Shown here in pieces: positions 9,960 to 24,200 of a DNA stretch of 64,000 nt. The DNA lies in assembly GCA_035048485.1 (NCBI GenBank), contig CM068592.1, positions 39,446,045-39,510,044 on the forward strand, written 5' to 3'. Position numbers and translations under genes: made by a program. This stretch comes from Pteria penguin. Lineage: Eukaryota > Mollusca > Bivalvia > Pterioida > Pteriidae. Each line of letters starts with the position of its first letter. Position 1 is the first letter of the stretch. Below the pieces are notes generated by a model. It saw only the letters and a program-made list of their open reading frames with translations. It searched no databases and was not told the DNA's origin.

Positions 9960-12760
9960 TTATGAAAATCTATTGCTATCTTTTATAAATCTGTGAACAG
10001 TCTCAAATATTGTTGTGTTGACTTCATCACCATATAGGGAGCAACCTCTCAGTAAGTTCTCTAAGTTAAAATTGAAGGGCAGACTAAAGATTGTATTTGC
10101 CCTGGTATTGACATAGAGATGACATATTAAGAGATAATGGTGGATAGTTTCTTGTTGTCCACATTGACATAAACTGGAATCAGAAATATGGTTTTTGAAG
10201 AGGTCGTGTGTGTAATATTTGGTATTTTCTCTCACCAACAGAGTAATACTTTGGGACTGCTGTTCTGTCTTTATCCAAATAAGTTTGGAAAGAGTTTACT
10301 GAATTTAACAATTTAACTTCCTCTGGAAGTGAGTTCCAATCTTGAATAGTTTTTGGAAGAAATGAATTTTGATGTCTGTTGATGCGAGAAAATGGAACCT
10401 GTATATGGTTGCTTGTCCTGAGATGTCTTTGTGTTGCCTGCCCTATGTTTGTTGGTACAAGTGTCTGAAGGTAGCTTGGTGTTTTATCATTTTGAAGAAA
10501 GTGATCAATCTATGTTTGTATCTTCTGCTCTTTAAAATTTCCCATCCCAACTCTGCCAGAATCATAAAGTGTGAACTAAATTTTGTTGCCTCAGACACAA
10601 TCCTTCCTGCTTCAATTTGAATTTTCTCTATTTCATTCACTTCATATTGAGTACAGTTATCCCAAATAGTATCCCCATATTCCAAACGTGGCCTAATATA
10701 CGATAAATACATAATTCCTAAGGGTTTTTTTTTTGTCTAATTGGAACTTCAAAGAGCGTAGCAGATTAATCCTTTTCCATGCTTTGGAGTCCGAAAAGAA
10801 TCCATCAAGTGCAACTCTCTGAGTCCGACCAACTATAGAAAGCTCTTAAACCAATCTAACAGACACCCCTACGCCCATTTGCCTCAACTTGAATATAAGA
10901 CCACTGTGCCATACCTTATCAAAGGCCTTGCTGATGTCACAAAATACAGCACGAACTTCTAAGCCATCATCCAAGGCCTTCGAGAAGGCATGACACAGGT
11001 CTAAAAGCTGGTAAACAGAGGAATCATTTGTAAAGCCAGGTTGGAATTCTGTTAATAAGTTATCATATTTAATGAAATTATGAAAATGTTTGAAGACACA
11101 TTTCTCAAAGATTTTTGAGATGCAACTGAGGAGAGATATAGGTCTATAGTTGGAAGGGTCGGATGATTCCCCTTTTTTAAAAATAGGACTAACATTAGCC
11201 ACCTTCCAACTATTGGGGAAGTACGAATTAGAGAGAGAGAAGTTAAAAATATAAGCAAGATGGTTGGATAAAATTGGTGCACCCTCTTTAAGTAATCTGG
11301 GAGTTGACCTTGTCTGGCCCACTGACTTTAACTGTATTGATTAATGTCAGAGTGTCAACTACATCTTGATCAGATATGTGAAATGATGATAAGAGGACTG
11401 GAGAATGGGGGAGTAATGGCAGGGAAGTCAAACTATCATCAAAATTACTTTGGGCACTGAAAAAGTTGTTGAGGATGTTTGCTTTGTCATTTGATGAGCT
11501 ATATTCGGAATCGTTGAACATGAGAAAAGGAATACTAGTGGATTTGTCTGATTTAATAAAAAAGATTTGGTAACCTTCCACCATTGCGTTGGTGAGAGAT
11601 TACCTTGATGCAAACTACTCGCAAGCTTCTTGAAATAATTGAACTTCGATTCCCTTACAAGAAAGGTAACATGATTCCTAGCTCTACGAAAGTTTTTCCA
11701 GTCTATTGAGGATTTAGCTTTTTTATGTAATTTGTTTCTGTGCCGAATTTTATTTCTAATTTCAGTATGGATCCAGGGTGGATCTTAGGGTCGAGTAATA
11801 ACAATTTTGTGAGTAATGGATTGATATTATTGGTCAGTTTTTCAACCTGTTTGTCAGCGTCTAAATTGTTAAAGTTCCAGTCCAGGGAATTTAGAATATT
11901 GCGAAATACGTTAAAGTCTGCATGGTTATAGTCAAATTTTACGTTTGAAAGAGCGAGTTTTAACATTGACACAGTTGGTCACTGCCCTGAACTAGTACAT
12001 GAACAGTTTCTGAAGTAAGAACTAAGTTAATTATAAAGCTAGAACTCATTGTTACCCTAGTTAGGGAATTGATATGCTGAGTTAAATTGAAACAATTCAT
12101 GATATTACTGATATTTCTACATTTTGTAACGTCAAGCATATTCTCATTAAAGTCTCCAAGAAGAAGCAAGTTTCCAGAAGCCTGCAAAGCCTGCTCAATA
12201 GACAAATCCAGTAACATCCAGTCGTCAAACCTGGGATGTATATAGAAAGTGCCAATAAGAATTTTTAGGACCAGTTTTAACTTCAGTCCATATAGTTTCG
12301 AGGTTTGGAATATGTAAATCTTTTCTGAATATAAAGGGAATATTGTTTTTAAAATATGCTGCAACCCCTCCTCCATGTCGATTTCTGTCCAGACGAATAG
12401 TTCTTGGAAACCTGGGATCATTAAATCACTACTATCAATAGTATTGTCAAGCCAGGTTTCACTCACAGTAATAATATCAAATATATTAAGTTCTAAAGCA
12501 ATGAGGTCTACTTTGTTTAAAATACTTTGTGCATTTATAGTTATGTAATACCTGCTGTGGTACACACAGAGCACGGATGGATTCTCAACACAACTATTAT
12601 TATGGTGACTGCATACAGACTGACATGGAACAATAGGAACGTGATATCAAAGTACAAACTCGTGGAGAATGAAAATGAAGATATAAGAAGCATATAAATA
12701 CAAAGAGAATGGGATGAAAGTTTGGCATGCGTGCAGCGTGTTCGCAAATTGAGACGCAAA
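9960..12760 (-). pseudogene. decayed LINE ORF2 (AP endonuclease + RT) lacking the YADD block
   Basis: From about 12570 leftward on minus: the AP-endonuclease start (NAQSILNKVDLIALEL, ITVSETWLDN), later LLLLGDFNENML, a connector (about 11970-11290), and RT motifs WKVANVSPIFKKGESSDPSNYRPISLL and RAVFCDISKAFDKVWHSG (10846-11322). The palm then jumps from GRTQRVALDGFFSDSKAW to KRINLLRSLKF (about 10770), so the xPQGS and YADD motifs are missing. The C-terminal part continues with YLSYIRPRLEYGDTIWDN and a CQCG..ETIHHYLLICHLY cysteine/histidine motif (10140-10190). Stops and frameshifts are frequent. The N-terminal frame upstream (12541-12759) is hydrophobic. The domain order suggests the Jockey/CR1/L2 side of LINE diversity. 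Confidence 0.8.
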
Positions 12761-12959
12761 TTTGAAAGTGAAAGTAGCGTGGGTGAAAGTAAGCAAGTTT
12801 AGAAAACTAACAAGTTTGTATAAAGCATACGAATATAATGCTTTATGAGCTTATAGCTAGTTATATAATATAATTTGAATAATTTCCAGACATAATGAAC
12901 GGATATGGGTCTAAAGTACTTACTTATTCTAATTTTACTTTGGTTGCTGTCTCTTATAC

Positions 12960-13970
12960 AATGGTGTTTTCACAGAGAATCTAAAACTTACATATATACT
13001 TCCAATAACTCCGGATTCTTTTCCAACAAACAATATACTTCATATAAATACTGGACTTGCAAGGAATTATGTAAAGCACTAGATTTTCTCATGAATAACA
13101 TTTGTGCAATTTGATGGCAAGATATATCAACAAATAGTTGGGATTCCTATCGGTACTAACTGCGCGCCTCTGATAGCAGATTTATTTCTTGTTATGAGAG
13201 GGATTTTATGGTTTCTATTCAAAAATCAAAACGTTTCGATCTCATTGACAAATTTAATAATACTTGCAGATATCTGGATGACAGTTTGGTTATCGACAAC
13301 CCTGAATTCGAACAATATATATCAGAAATATATCCACCAGAGCTCAAATTGAATAAATCTAATACTTGAGATAAATCTACACCTTTCTTAGATTTGAACA
13401 TCAAAATTATCAACAACCTGATATATACTAATATTTATGATAAACGTGAGGATTTTGGATTTCATATTGTAAATTTTACTTACTTGGATGGCGATGTCCC
13501 TCGACTCCTATCATATGGTATCTATATACATGTATCTCAATTAATTCGATTTGTCAGAGGCTGCACCGATGTTTTGGACTTTCATAAACGAAATTTACAA
13601 ATTACTACTAAACTTTAAACTCAGGGTTACAGATATCACAAGCTAAGAAAAACATTCGGCAAATTCTTTAGATCTTATTCAGAACTTCTATCTAAATTTG
13701 GAAACATTTCACTTCAACACTATGTATCCAATGGAATTTCCCATCCTAATTTTTACGGTGATCTCGTATATAAACTAAGGAAAGTAAAAGGCTGCGTTAA
13801 CGTTATTTTATCATGTAATAAAGTAGTCAAACGTCTTCTAAATAGACAATATGACATTGAAATCATCAAAAAGACTAGAGGTCTTGTATTTGGCCCCTCT
13901 ACAGCCTTATGCAGACTTTCACTTGAACGTTGCACGCTGACTAACAGGGCGGTGGGGACTGTATGACGGG
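12960..13970 (+). pseudogene. decayed reverse transcriptase, possibly Penelope-like
   Basis: Fragments in alternating frames line up as one RT: FDGKIYQQIVGIPIGTNCAPLIADLFL (13105-13185), then TCRYLDD with the catalytic YLDD at 13271-13282, FLDLNIKIINN, NIYDKREDFGFHIVNFTYLDGDVPR, SQLIRFVRG, and GYRYHKLRKTFGKFFRSY. The frame changes at about 13195, 13365, 13530 and 13618, so it is inactive. The GIP.GTNCAPL.ADLFL...YLDD signature belongs to a retroelement group common in marine invertebrates. I lean to Penelope-like but did not see a GIY-YIG domain attached here. 13980-14330 looks like its 3' remainder. Confidence 0.7.
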
Positions 13971-14329
13971 CCTTGTCCAAACCTCTTTCAGAGGAGACCT
14001 GGTCCTGAACCTCGTCCCCTCTGACTGTTAGTTGGGACTCCTACAGATCTAGAGTCTTAGCTCGCTCTCAGACTGGCATAGCACGGTTTATCATGTTGAT
14101 GTCTCATATATTTTTATATCATTGTGTGATTTACAATACTTTACGTGTTTATATTTTTATGACCTCTCAATATTCGATACCTGTTGACCCTTGTTCTTTA
14201 CATGGAGGATTATTCATAAATTTTTAAATGTACTTCCTTTGATTGTTTTGCTGTTACGGTGAGTGGGAAGGTGGGCCCGTAAACCGGTTAACCACACCAT
14301 TTGTTTGGCTTTTGTCAAATTAAATGACC

Positions 14330-15140
14330 GTCCTAAGTCGGTATCGTAATTGCACTACAATCAAATATCTTTGTAATGTGTTATATGTGCTAGTATATTA
14401 TTTATATTCATGTATTGTATAGCTCCATGGTGATTCTGCCACCTAACTGAGCCAGTAACTCCACTTTTTTCTTTGAGTTATTTCCTTTATTTTTGAAGTA
14501 ATATAATGGTCATTGATATTGGTCATTTGGTCTCTCTTTTGAAATGATTGTACAAACTTTTCTTATTGGTAAAGAACTAGTAAATTGTATTTTCATTGGA
14601 TGTTACTTTTTGTTCATGATCATTCTAGATATTTGCTTTGTGATGAGAAGACATAAATTTGATACTTTAGATCAATTTTATATTTAAATGGATTTCACTA
14701 CACACAAATGACTGTAAGTATTTCCTTTATTTCATTGTAGATACTATTCGATTTTTTTCGTGTTTTTGTGATTTGTTTGAATTTTGAAAACTTTCATCAA
14801 ATTGATGTAACTAAACCCTAAAATCGTATTCTTATTTTTGGTTATACCTTGTAGGAATGATTTTCAATATGTAGATTTTATGAGTTTGTCCACATTTGCA
14901 TCTTACCATATTTGGGTATGTTAAGTCATTTTTTTTTTGGTAAATATTCTGAGTGTAAAATGTTTATACTTATTTCCATTACTTATATTGCTCTAAAGTA
15001 TTCATAAAAGTAATTAGATTATAAAAGTAATTATATGAATTTGTGATAAATCATATTATTAAATGTAAGAAATGTAACTCTTCTCTCTTACTTATAGAAT
15101 GTTCAACACGTATTTATTTCATTGTTATTTTGTATTTCTG
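14330..15140. other. AT-rich noncoding stretch
   Basis: No ORF, repeat or RNA signal was recognised. It probably contains further decayed retroelement 3' sequence. Confidence 0.4.
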
Positions 15141-15150
15141 TGGATATTTG

Positions 15151-15258
<108 letters not shown>

Positions 15259-15410
15259 AAGCACAAAAAAGGAAATTGTAACAACATTCACTATTCATAA
15301 GTATCGGATCAACCTCAATGAAGGTTAATGCAAATTGCTCGAGAAAAAGGGGTCAATATAAAAGCACAGGTAAGCGATAACGATACTAAAACAATTAAAA
15401 AATTGCCAAA

Positions 15411-15438
15411 TTTTCGAAGCAATCTGCTTCTTCTTCAG
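15411..15438 (-). ncRNA. hammerhead-ribozyme-like core (candidate)
   Basis: The minus strand reads CTGAAGA, then A, a perfect 6-bp stem GAAGCA-GAT-TGCTTC, then GAAAA. That is the conserved hammerhead arrangement CUGANGA - stem II - GAAA with all invariant core bases present. It lies about 500 bp downstream, on the same strand, of a Penelope-type GIY-YIG endonuclease tail, and Penelope-like elements are known to carry hammerhead motifs in their terminal repeats. I could not identify stems I and III or the cleavage site, so activity is unproven. Confidence 0.4.
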
Positions 15439-15935
15439 GACACACATAAACACTCACACAAATGTAAAGACACGAAAAGAAAGATAGAAAATATATACAA
15501 AGCACTAGTCTAATAAAAACTGGTTTCTTCAATTGGCTACATATTGAGCGCTATCTCATAGGAAATGAGCAAAACACAAGCTAACAGCTTGCTTACAGGT
15601 CAAGTGGCGCCCCCTAAAATGTATTTGCATTGACCTACTAGAGGTAAATAGACTAGGTGATAAGAAGTTATAGATAGAAGGACAAAGAAAATAAATAACA
15701 GAAATAAATAAGTGATAATATAAGTAAGTACAAAAAAATAAAAAAGAAAAAAAAAACCTGTCAAGACAAGTGGTAATATTGGATGGCGAGTTACATGACA
15801 AGTATAAAGACACGGATTCCTATCGTCTGTCCGTACCAAACCCTACCCAAAAATGGGCATCTCCACAAAAGATACGGTGTTTGGGACAAATAGGCGCAGA
15901 CTGCTCTATCTCATAATATAGGATGCTGGTGTCAA

Positions 15936-17200
<1,265 letters not shown>

Positions 17201-17205
17201 AAACT

Positions 17206-17386
17206 CATGCGCGGATACAGACGGGGGTACCGGGGGTCTGGAACCCCCCCCCCCCCGGCATCCGAAAATTTTACCAAAAAAAGGTAATATTTGGGCATTT
17301 TTGGGGTTGGACCCCTCTCGTCTAAGAGAAAAATTTACCTTTTTTGGTTGGACCCCCTCTGACAAAAATTTCTGGATCCGCGCATG
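17206..17386. mobile_element. 181-bp MITE with CATGCGCGGAT termini
   Basis: Terminal inverted repeats CATGCGCGGATACAG (17206-17220) and CTGGATCCGCGCATG (17372-17386) bound an insert containing a C12 tract and 'ggttggaccc' repeats. Flanking AAACT is present on both sides (17201-17205 and 17387-17391), consistent with a short target-site duplication. The ends resemble the hAT-like MITE at 48.4 kb. Confidence 0.7.
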
Positions 17387-17844
17387 AAACTCTCGAATTA
17401 TATGCCACTCATAACTCTGCTTTTGAAATATAAAAGTTGATTAGCTAAAATATATATACATGTATTGTTTCTCTTCGTTCTAACCAACGTGAATTCCTCC
17501 AGAAAACTAGAACACTGACATAGTCAGGAAAGGCCGCGCTGAAAATGCTTTTATAGCACACAACAACATTATTTCTTATAGTATTCCATTCAAATTAATT
17601 TACATTAAAAGTTTGCTTTCCTCTCATTTTAAAATTTTTAAATGTAACATCTTATTTTGACGTTGACTTTTGACCTCATTAAGTATAGGTGTTTACCACT
17701 AGCTTGACTTAGCTCGAGTTTTTCCTTCATATTCATACCAATTGTATTGCATGTTTCTTTTTTAGAAAGATGTCTGTATTTTCACTCCCTGGAAAACATT
17801 TTGACATAATTCCGAGGTTTTATTATTGCATAGCAATTGCACCT

Positions 17845-18245
17845 GACGTTTACATAAGTTATCGCGTTCCATAGCATATTTTCATAGTAAAAATAAAATC
17901 CAAGTCCCATAACTCCGGAACAACAAAATGGAATTTGCTCAAAATTGAAAGGCGGCTTCCCCCTACATCATTTAAGCATTCTGTATGAGTTTCATGAAAG
18001 ACAACTGACGTTTATTTAAGTCATTGTGTTCCATAGCATCTTTTCATAGTAATATAAATCCAAGTCCCATAACTCCGGAACGACACAACGGAATTTGCTC
18101 AAAATTGAAAGCCGGCTTTCTCTACACTATCTAAGGATTCTGTACGAGTTTCATGAAAAACAGCTGACGTTTACTAAAGTTATTGCGTTCCATACCGGAC
18201 GGACGGAAGGACATCACCATACCATAATACTTCCCGTCGTTCGAT
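17845..18245. repeat. about 160-bp tandem repeat ending in a 'ggacggacgga' motif
   Basis: The block 'gacgttta...gcgttccatagcat...aagtcccataactccgga' starts at 17845, 18008 and 18166 (periods about 163 and 158 bp), with the last copy running into 'ccggacggacggaaggacat'. The '...cataactccggaa...gacggac...' pattern recurs in diverged form at 18500-18715 and 31840-32055. It is a dispersed repeat family of unknown type. Confidence 0.75.
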
Positions 18246-18499
18246 GGGCGTATAAAAATTCAAGAAGCATCCTTAGTTTGGAGAAATTCCTTACACAATA
18301 TGGTTGATTTATGCGTCATGTTTAGTCATATACCTCGAAGATGGTGGAAAAGGGAAGTAACTCTAATTAAATTTTATGCATTCAAAAACTACCGGTATCT
18401 ATATATGTATATATAAAGTTTGAAGACTTTAGGATATATTCTTGCTGAGTTATCATATCCGAACCATACTCTAGGGCACCTGCCATATTATATTATTAT

Positions 18500-18715
18500 T
18501 AATGAAAAAAAATTTCTAAGCCACATAACTCTGTAAATACAAATCTGATAATCTTCAAAATCAAAAGGCTTCTTCCTCTCATTTATTCCAATATTATGTA
18601 CAGCATTTATGAAAATTATTGATAGGAAACTCAACTTATGGCGTGCAAAAGAAAGTGCCGACGGACAGGCATACAGACAGACTGACAGTGATTACTATAG
18701 GGCACCCCCATATGG
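18500..18715. repeat. diverged member of the 'cataactc...gacggacag' repeat family
   Basis: It starts 'ccacataactctgtaaat' and ends 'gacggacaggcatacagaca' and 'tatagggcaccccca'. The same order of elements occurs in the 17.85-18.25 kb copies. Confidence 0.5.
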
Positions 18716-18719
18716 TGAA

Positions 18720-21140
18720 ATATAAACAATTTACAATACTTAAACATTACTCAGAAACAGCTTAGAAAACATAGCATGTTTATTTTGCTAAAGATGTAAC
18801 ATATTGTATTACATATAACACAGAACAATATATATTTCACATATCTTGTGACACTATATACAATATATGAGCAAGCCCTGATACAATATGACCAAGAACT
18901 GAATAGGTACTACTTCCTGTACCAATGTCATAAATTATAGTACAAGGGAGATATACAATAAACTAAACTGAACTTGAATAAAAGAGTGTATTTTTCTAGT
19001 TTCTGAGAAACTATTTCCTTATCGATGATTATGTTGAAACTGCAAGTTGATAGAATGAATATTGAGGTTATCCATGCTTTGTATCATACCTCAAACATTT
19101 AGGCGTTGAAAAATACAAAACTTAACGAAGAAAAAAAGTATATATATAATATACATTCCATATATATATATAATTTTTATGAAGAGTAGCAAAGAAAAAC
19201 AACTTTCAAACACAAATTTCAGTAAAACTACAGTTTTCAAAACCTTATTTATTTATTGGAATATGACGAACATTTTGTGCTGCTTTCATTTTCATTCAAA
19301 CAATTGGCACCAATTGGAGACAGATATGCAAAAAGTTATTACATACAAACACTATAAATCTAAATGATATGTCGTTCTCTTTACTACATAGGTTTCTTAA
19401 AATATACACTAGGAGTACCTGCATGTCATTCTGTTCACCTGACAGGTAATGATATTTCTACATTTTCACACCAGCTATTTTTGATACTTCTCATCTTAAG
19501 ATTATATATTGGCTCTTTGAGATGATTGTCACAATACATTTGTCAATCTAACTGAAATTTTTGTTTTCAAAATTAATCATTTGCAACACCAAAAAAACAA
19601 TATTTACCATATTTCGATAAAGAAAAGTACCTTATATTGGTTAAAAATATCAAATTACCTTAAATTTCTGTTCATTTGGGGGAAAAAAATCTTCAGCTTG
19701 TTTAGTATGTAGGGTATTCTAATTTGTCAAATGACTCTATATAAGAGTATGCCATACTGGAAAAACATTCAGCATTTCTCGGTAAATAACTACAGAGTTT
19801 GCAGTTGAAATAATAATAATTAATTATGAATAGAGAAAAAAATTAACGAAATCACCAAAAGGAATTCAGAAAAAATACACTGAACTAAGGATATAAAAAT
19901 TGTAAAAGATGTCTAATATATAGATAAGGCGTTACAACGATCAGAATATATACCATCTACAAAAGGTGTTTTTCCTCTACTGGATATATGAAGTACTTGA
20001 GTTCCCTTGCCTCAGTACAATTTTAGTATTCGGCACTTATTGTACCCAAACAAATTTTCAACCACACAAATTCTTACTATCTTACATACAGTTACACAAG
20101 TACTTTTTCTCGAGTACTAACGCATTGATATATTTTCTGGATTAGCACCACATTACAATGAATATTTGTGTGCAACAGGAGGAACACTTTTAGTAGTTTT
20201 AAGTACTAAACGTCAAGCTTAATTAGTCTATTTATAGACTCTGATGGACTGAGTCGTTCATCACTGACAGTATACCTCCTTTATATAAGCTCAAGTGCGA
20301 AATATCTTCAACTTTTCCATACAGTTGTCATGGAAAGACATTTTGACCTTTCATCATTTGAAAATGCGACATCAATAAAGAAAATCGAACAATTTATACT
20401 ACCTAGACATGTAGGATTGTGGACAGATCACCAATACTGTAAGTAATGCCATCAGCATGTTAGCGGTGTCACATGATAACGGCTAGACTTTTGTACTCAC
20501 ACTATAGAGTTAAAGGATACAATGTTATCTAACAATATCTCCTACGGTCTGTTAACGATACAGGTTGAAATGAAAATTATATCACAACCATTAAAAGCCT
20601 GCGCTCGAAAAAAAGAAAAAAAAAATCGAAAAACATGTATACCAGTGCATAAATACTGGAGCAACATCTCTGTCTTGATCTCATTGAATAATATAGTAAG
20701 TATTAGAGTAAGTGTTGAAAATTTTACTCAAAATATTGTGTTGTACATTGTAGTAAGTAGTAAAGAGTAATCCCTTTACATATAAATCATACCACTAGTA
20801 TACATATTTATAAAATATGATCAGGCTTTGTGTTCAAGTGATGAATGAATACATATGTACCCAACTGTCTGTAAAGATGCATTTTATAATGACCTTGACC
20901 TACTTGTTGGTAACAAATATCTTTCTACACCCCTGTATTAAAAATACACAGAAAAAAAGTGACAATGATTGAATAAAATACAAAACAAAGAATGAATCAA
21001 CATATTGTGTTATCTTGGAATCAGAGTCTATTACCACATACATACAATGTATACAGTTATGGGATTAAAATAACACAGTAAGCTTTTTCAGTTCATGTCT
21101 TGTTTCTTCAGTCAGAGGAAACTATGGCTACATGGTCCCG
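18720..21140 (-). other. probable 3' UTR and downstream region of the J-protein gene
   Basis: There is no recognisable coding sequence. The minus-strand stop codon is at 21141-21143; AATAAA signals on minus (plus-strand 'tttatt') occur near 19250 and 18780. The true poly(A) site cannot be chosen from sequence alone. Confidence 0.4.
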
Positions 21141-21237
21141 CTAGTTTTTTATGGCCTGCATCTGGCCATTTACCATATGTGATGTCAGAACACCATCCTC
21201 CATGACTGTTACTGTCTCTTTTCCATTTTCCACAACT
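21141..21237 (-). CDS. DNAJB6: DNAJB6-like last coding exon
   Basis: The acceptor TTTCTCAG ends at 21238. The exon encodes [20 protein letters not shown] then [11 protein letters not shown] and TAG at 21143-21141. It corresponds to the C-terminal beta-domain segment of DNAJB6 (human 'ENGQERVEVEEDG'); the long-isoform tail is absent. Confidence 0.93.
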
Positions 21238-24200
21238 CTGAGAAAAGAAAATTAGAGTATGTATTCGTTAAAATACCTACATTAGTAACACATTCTGAAA
21301 ATTCCTTCACAAGTTATTGTTGCTACATGACTATAATGCATTGGCATGACGTTTAACACCAACGTATCTACAAGTGTCTCTCTATTGTTCACATGCTGTA
21401 TTTACCACTCGCACATTATGTATTGCAAGTACTCTTCATATTCTGAGAAGCAGATTCTTCATCAAGTTCAACAAGAGTCCAACAGTCCTTATTGGTCACC
21501 TGAGTATAACTGAGGCCCCAGGTTCGGCAGCATAGTCCTTACTGTTCACCTGACTATAACTGAGGTCCCAGGTTCAGTAGTATAGTCCTTACTGGTCACC
21601 TGGCTATAACTGAGGCTCCAGGTTCAGCAGCATAGTCCTTACTGGTCACTTGACTATAACTGAGGCCCCAGGTTCAGCAGCATAGTCCTTACTGGTCACC
21701 TGACTATAACTGAGGCCCAAGGTTCAGCAGCATAGTCCTTACTGGTCACCTGACTATAACTGAGGCCCCAGGTTCAGCAGCATAGTCCTTACTGGTCACC
21801 TGACTATAACTGAGGCCCCAGGTTCAGCAGCATAGTCCTTACTGGTCACCTGACTATAACTGAGGCCCAAGGTTCAGCAGCATAGACCTTACTGGTCACC
21901 TGACTATAACTTAATCCCCAGGTTCAGTAGCATAGTCCTTACTGGAGACCTGACTATAACCAAGGCCCCAGGTTCAGCAGCATAGTCCTTACTGGTCACT
22001 TGACAATAACTGAGGTCCCAGGTTCAGCAGCATAATTTCAGTTTTGCTGTGAATCTGATCCATAGAAGCAGTGAAAGATCTTTCAAAAGTATACATGACA
22101 CAGGCTTTGGTTGATAATGTCTTAACTGAAGTACAGAGAAGCAGAAGATAGACGACCTTGGCAAAATCCTTTTTAACAGTCAGAATCTAACCCTGATCAT
22201 CCAGTATTGCTTGTTCAGAAAATAAAACAAGTTGAACTGAGTAAAAGAATCACATATCTACTGACAGACACCCAAACTGACAGACCTAAGTCAGTAAGTG
22301 CTGCTACATGTATGCTTAACAAGAAAGGACACTGAGTAACAATAACATTTCTGATAATATATAAAGATACAATACAATGTACATACTTTTTTGTAACCAC
22401 TTTTTTGCCATTGATATATTTAGTTGATGTGGAAGTTGACCTGAAATTGCCACCACCACGGGGACCACTAAATGTAGTGCTTGAGAAATTCATTCTGAAA
22501 TATTAAAAATAAAATGTTGACTAATGCAGTGATATGACAAGAATATATTCTCAATAAATCAAGCTTTATTGTAACTGTTTCAATAAGGATAAGTGCAACT
22601 TACACATTGAATAAATAATTATGATTGAATTGGTCTACATTAGAGGTATGATTTACCAACGTTTAAGAACGTATTTGACAGTTTTCTTTTAAACAATCCA
22701 CTCATACCTAATGAAGTCAATTGAATAATGTTTATTCTATTCTAAAATGATACTGACAAGAACAAACTACCTATTTAGGATCATATACATGTATAAAGGA
22801 AGAAAAGTACTCCAAACTTGGTCATATGGGATAGGAAAAGAGGGAAATCAATGGGAACTATTCACACAAAATATTTATCATTTTGAAGTTATTACTTTCA
22901 TTGTTGAGGCTTTATTTCTTCATAGAACTGGCTATAAAATTTCCAAATATATCACTAAGATCATTTGAAAAGACTATGCTTTGATGAAACAATATACTGT
23001 TGATGCGCAGAAGGGCAACATATTTGATGCCACCTTATTATAGATTGAGCCAACAAGATGTTCTACATAATTACATTAATTTGACCATTCTCTTAAACTG
23101 ATTACCAAAATACATGTTTGTCCATCTTTTGCAAAGTAATACTTACCACATAAATTTCAGAAAGGCAGACAATTTAGATTTTATTAAATCAATGTATCAG
23201 TGTTTTGACATGTAACCATATCATTATATACCCACATATTAGTTGGCTTATTTGTTAATACTTGACCTTTTAAATATGTTTGTGAAGGTACTAATCTACA
23301 TGGCATTATTCATATTTGGGCATAAGTTTGTCAAAGATCAAAGTAAATAATGAAACTTGTACAGGGACACTAAAATTTGGATTTCCTGATAATTTATTAA
23401 GGATGTAATAGGATGACAAATAAATGATTCTACAAGCAGTGCCTAAATCTACAAAGAACAGAAAGAATTGAATGAAAAAAAATGAAATGAAGTCATAAGT
23501 AAAGTCAGTTGTATCTAAACTATATGATTGTCCAAAATACACAAGCAAATACTGATTATTATTATTTTTTTCTTAACCCCTTTTCTTTCCCCTTTGTTAT
23601 AACAATGTACATGTATATCTGTTATAGATAAAAACTAACAGTAGTTAAGTTGTTCACATTTTGTATCAGATATGTATGGAGTGCACTTCAGTGTTCTCTT
23701 GGTATTAGTATCAAGATTCCAACTAAACTGAGGATATTGGAGGAAATTCAGAATGTTCAAAATCACTTGCTACGGGACATATGTTGATGTTTTTGATATA
23801 GAGACATCATGACGTTTGGATCTAATTAAAAAGATATGTTGATAATAGTTTTATTATTTGTTTCCTTCATTTAGTAACAATTCAGATCCATGTTCTAGAC
23901 TAGTACCGGATTTACTGGATTAGAATTAAAGTCGTTTGTATGGGCTTGAGGCTATAACATGTCTGCATTCATATGGGAAGAACCAAACACGTGGCGTATG
24001 TCACACTGAAGTTATTTTGGACACTAAGTATTTTAGAGATATGTATGGGCACGCATTGTCATGCAGATGTATTCTAATGAATATTAAATCCATACTGATA
24101 TTAAGTGGGATATTCATGCAAGTTTGAAGTTTATATGTTTACTGCTAAAATGAAAATAAAAAATAACCAAGTGTAATATTGTTTTGAATTTAGAAGAAAC

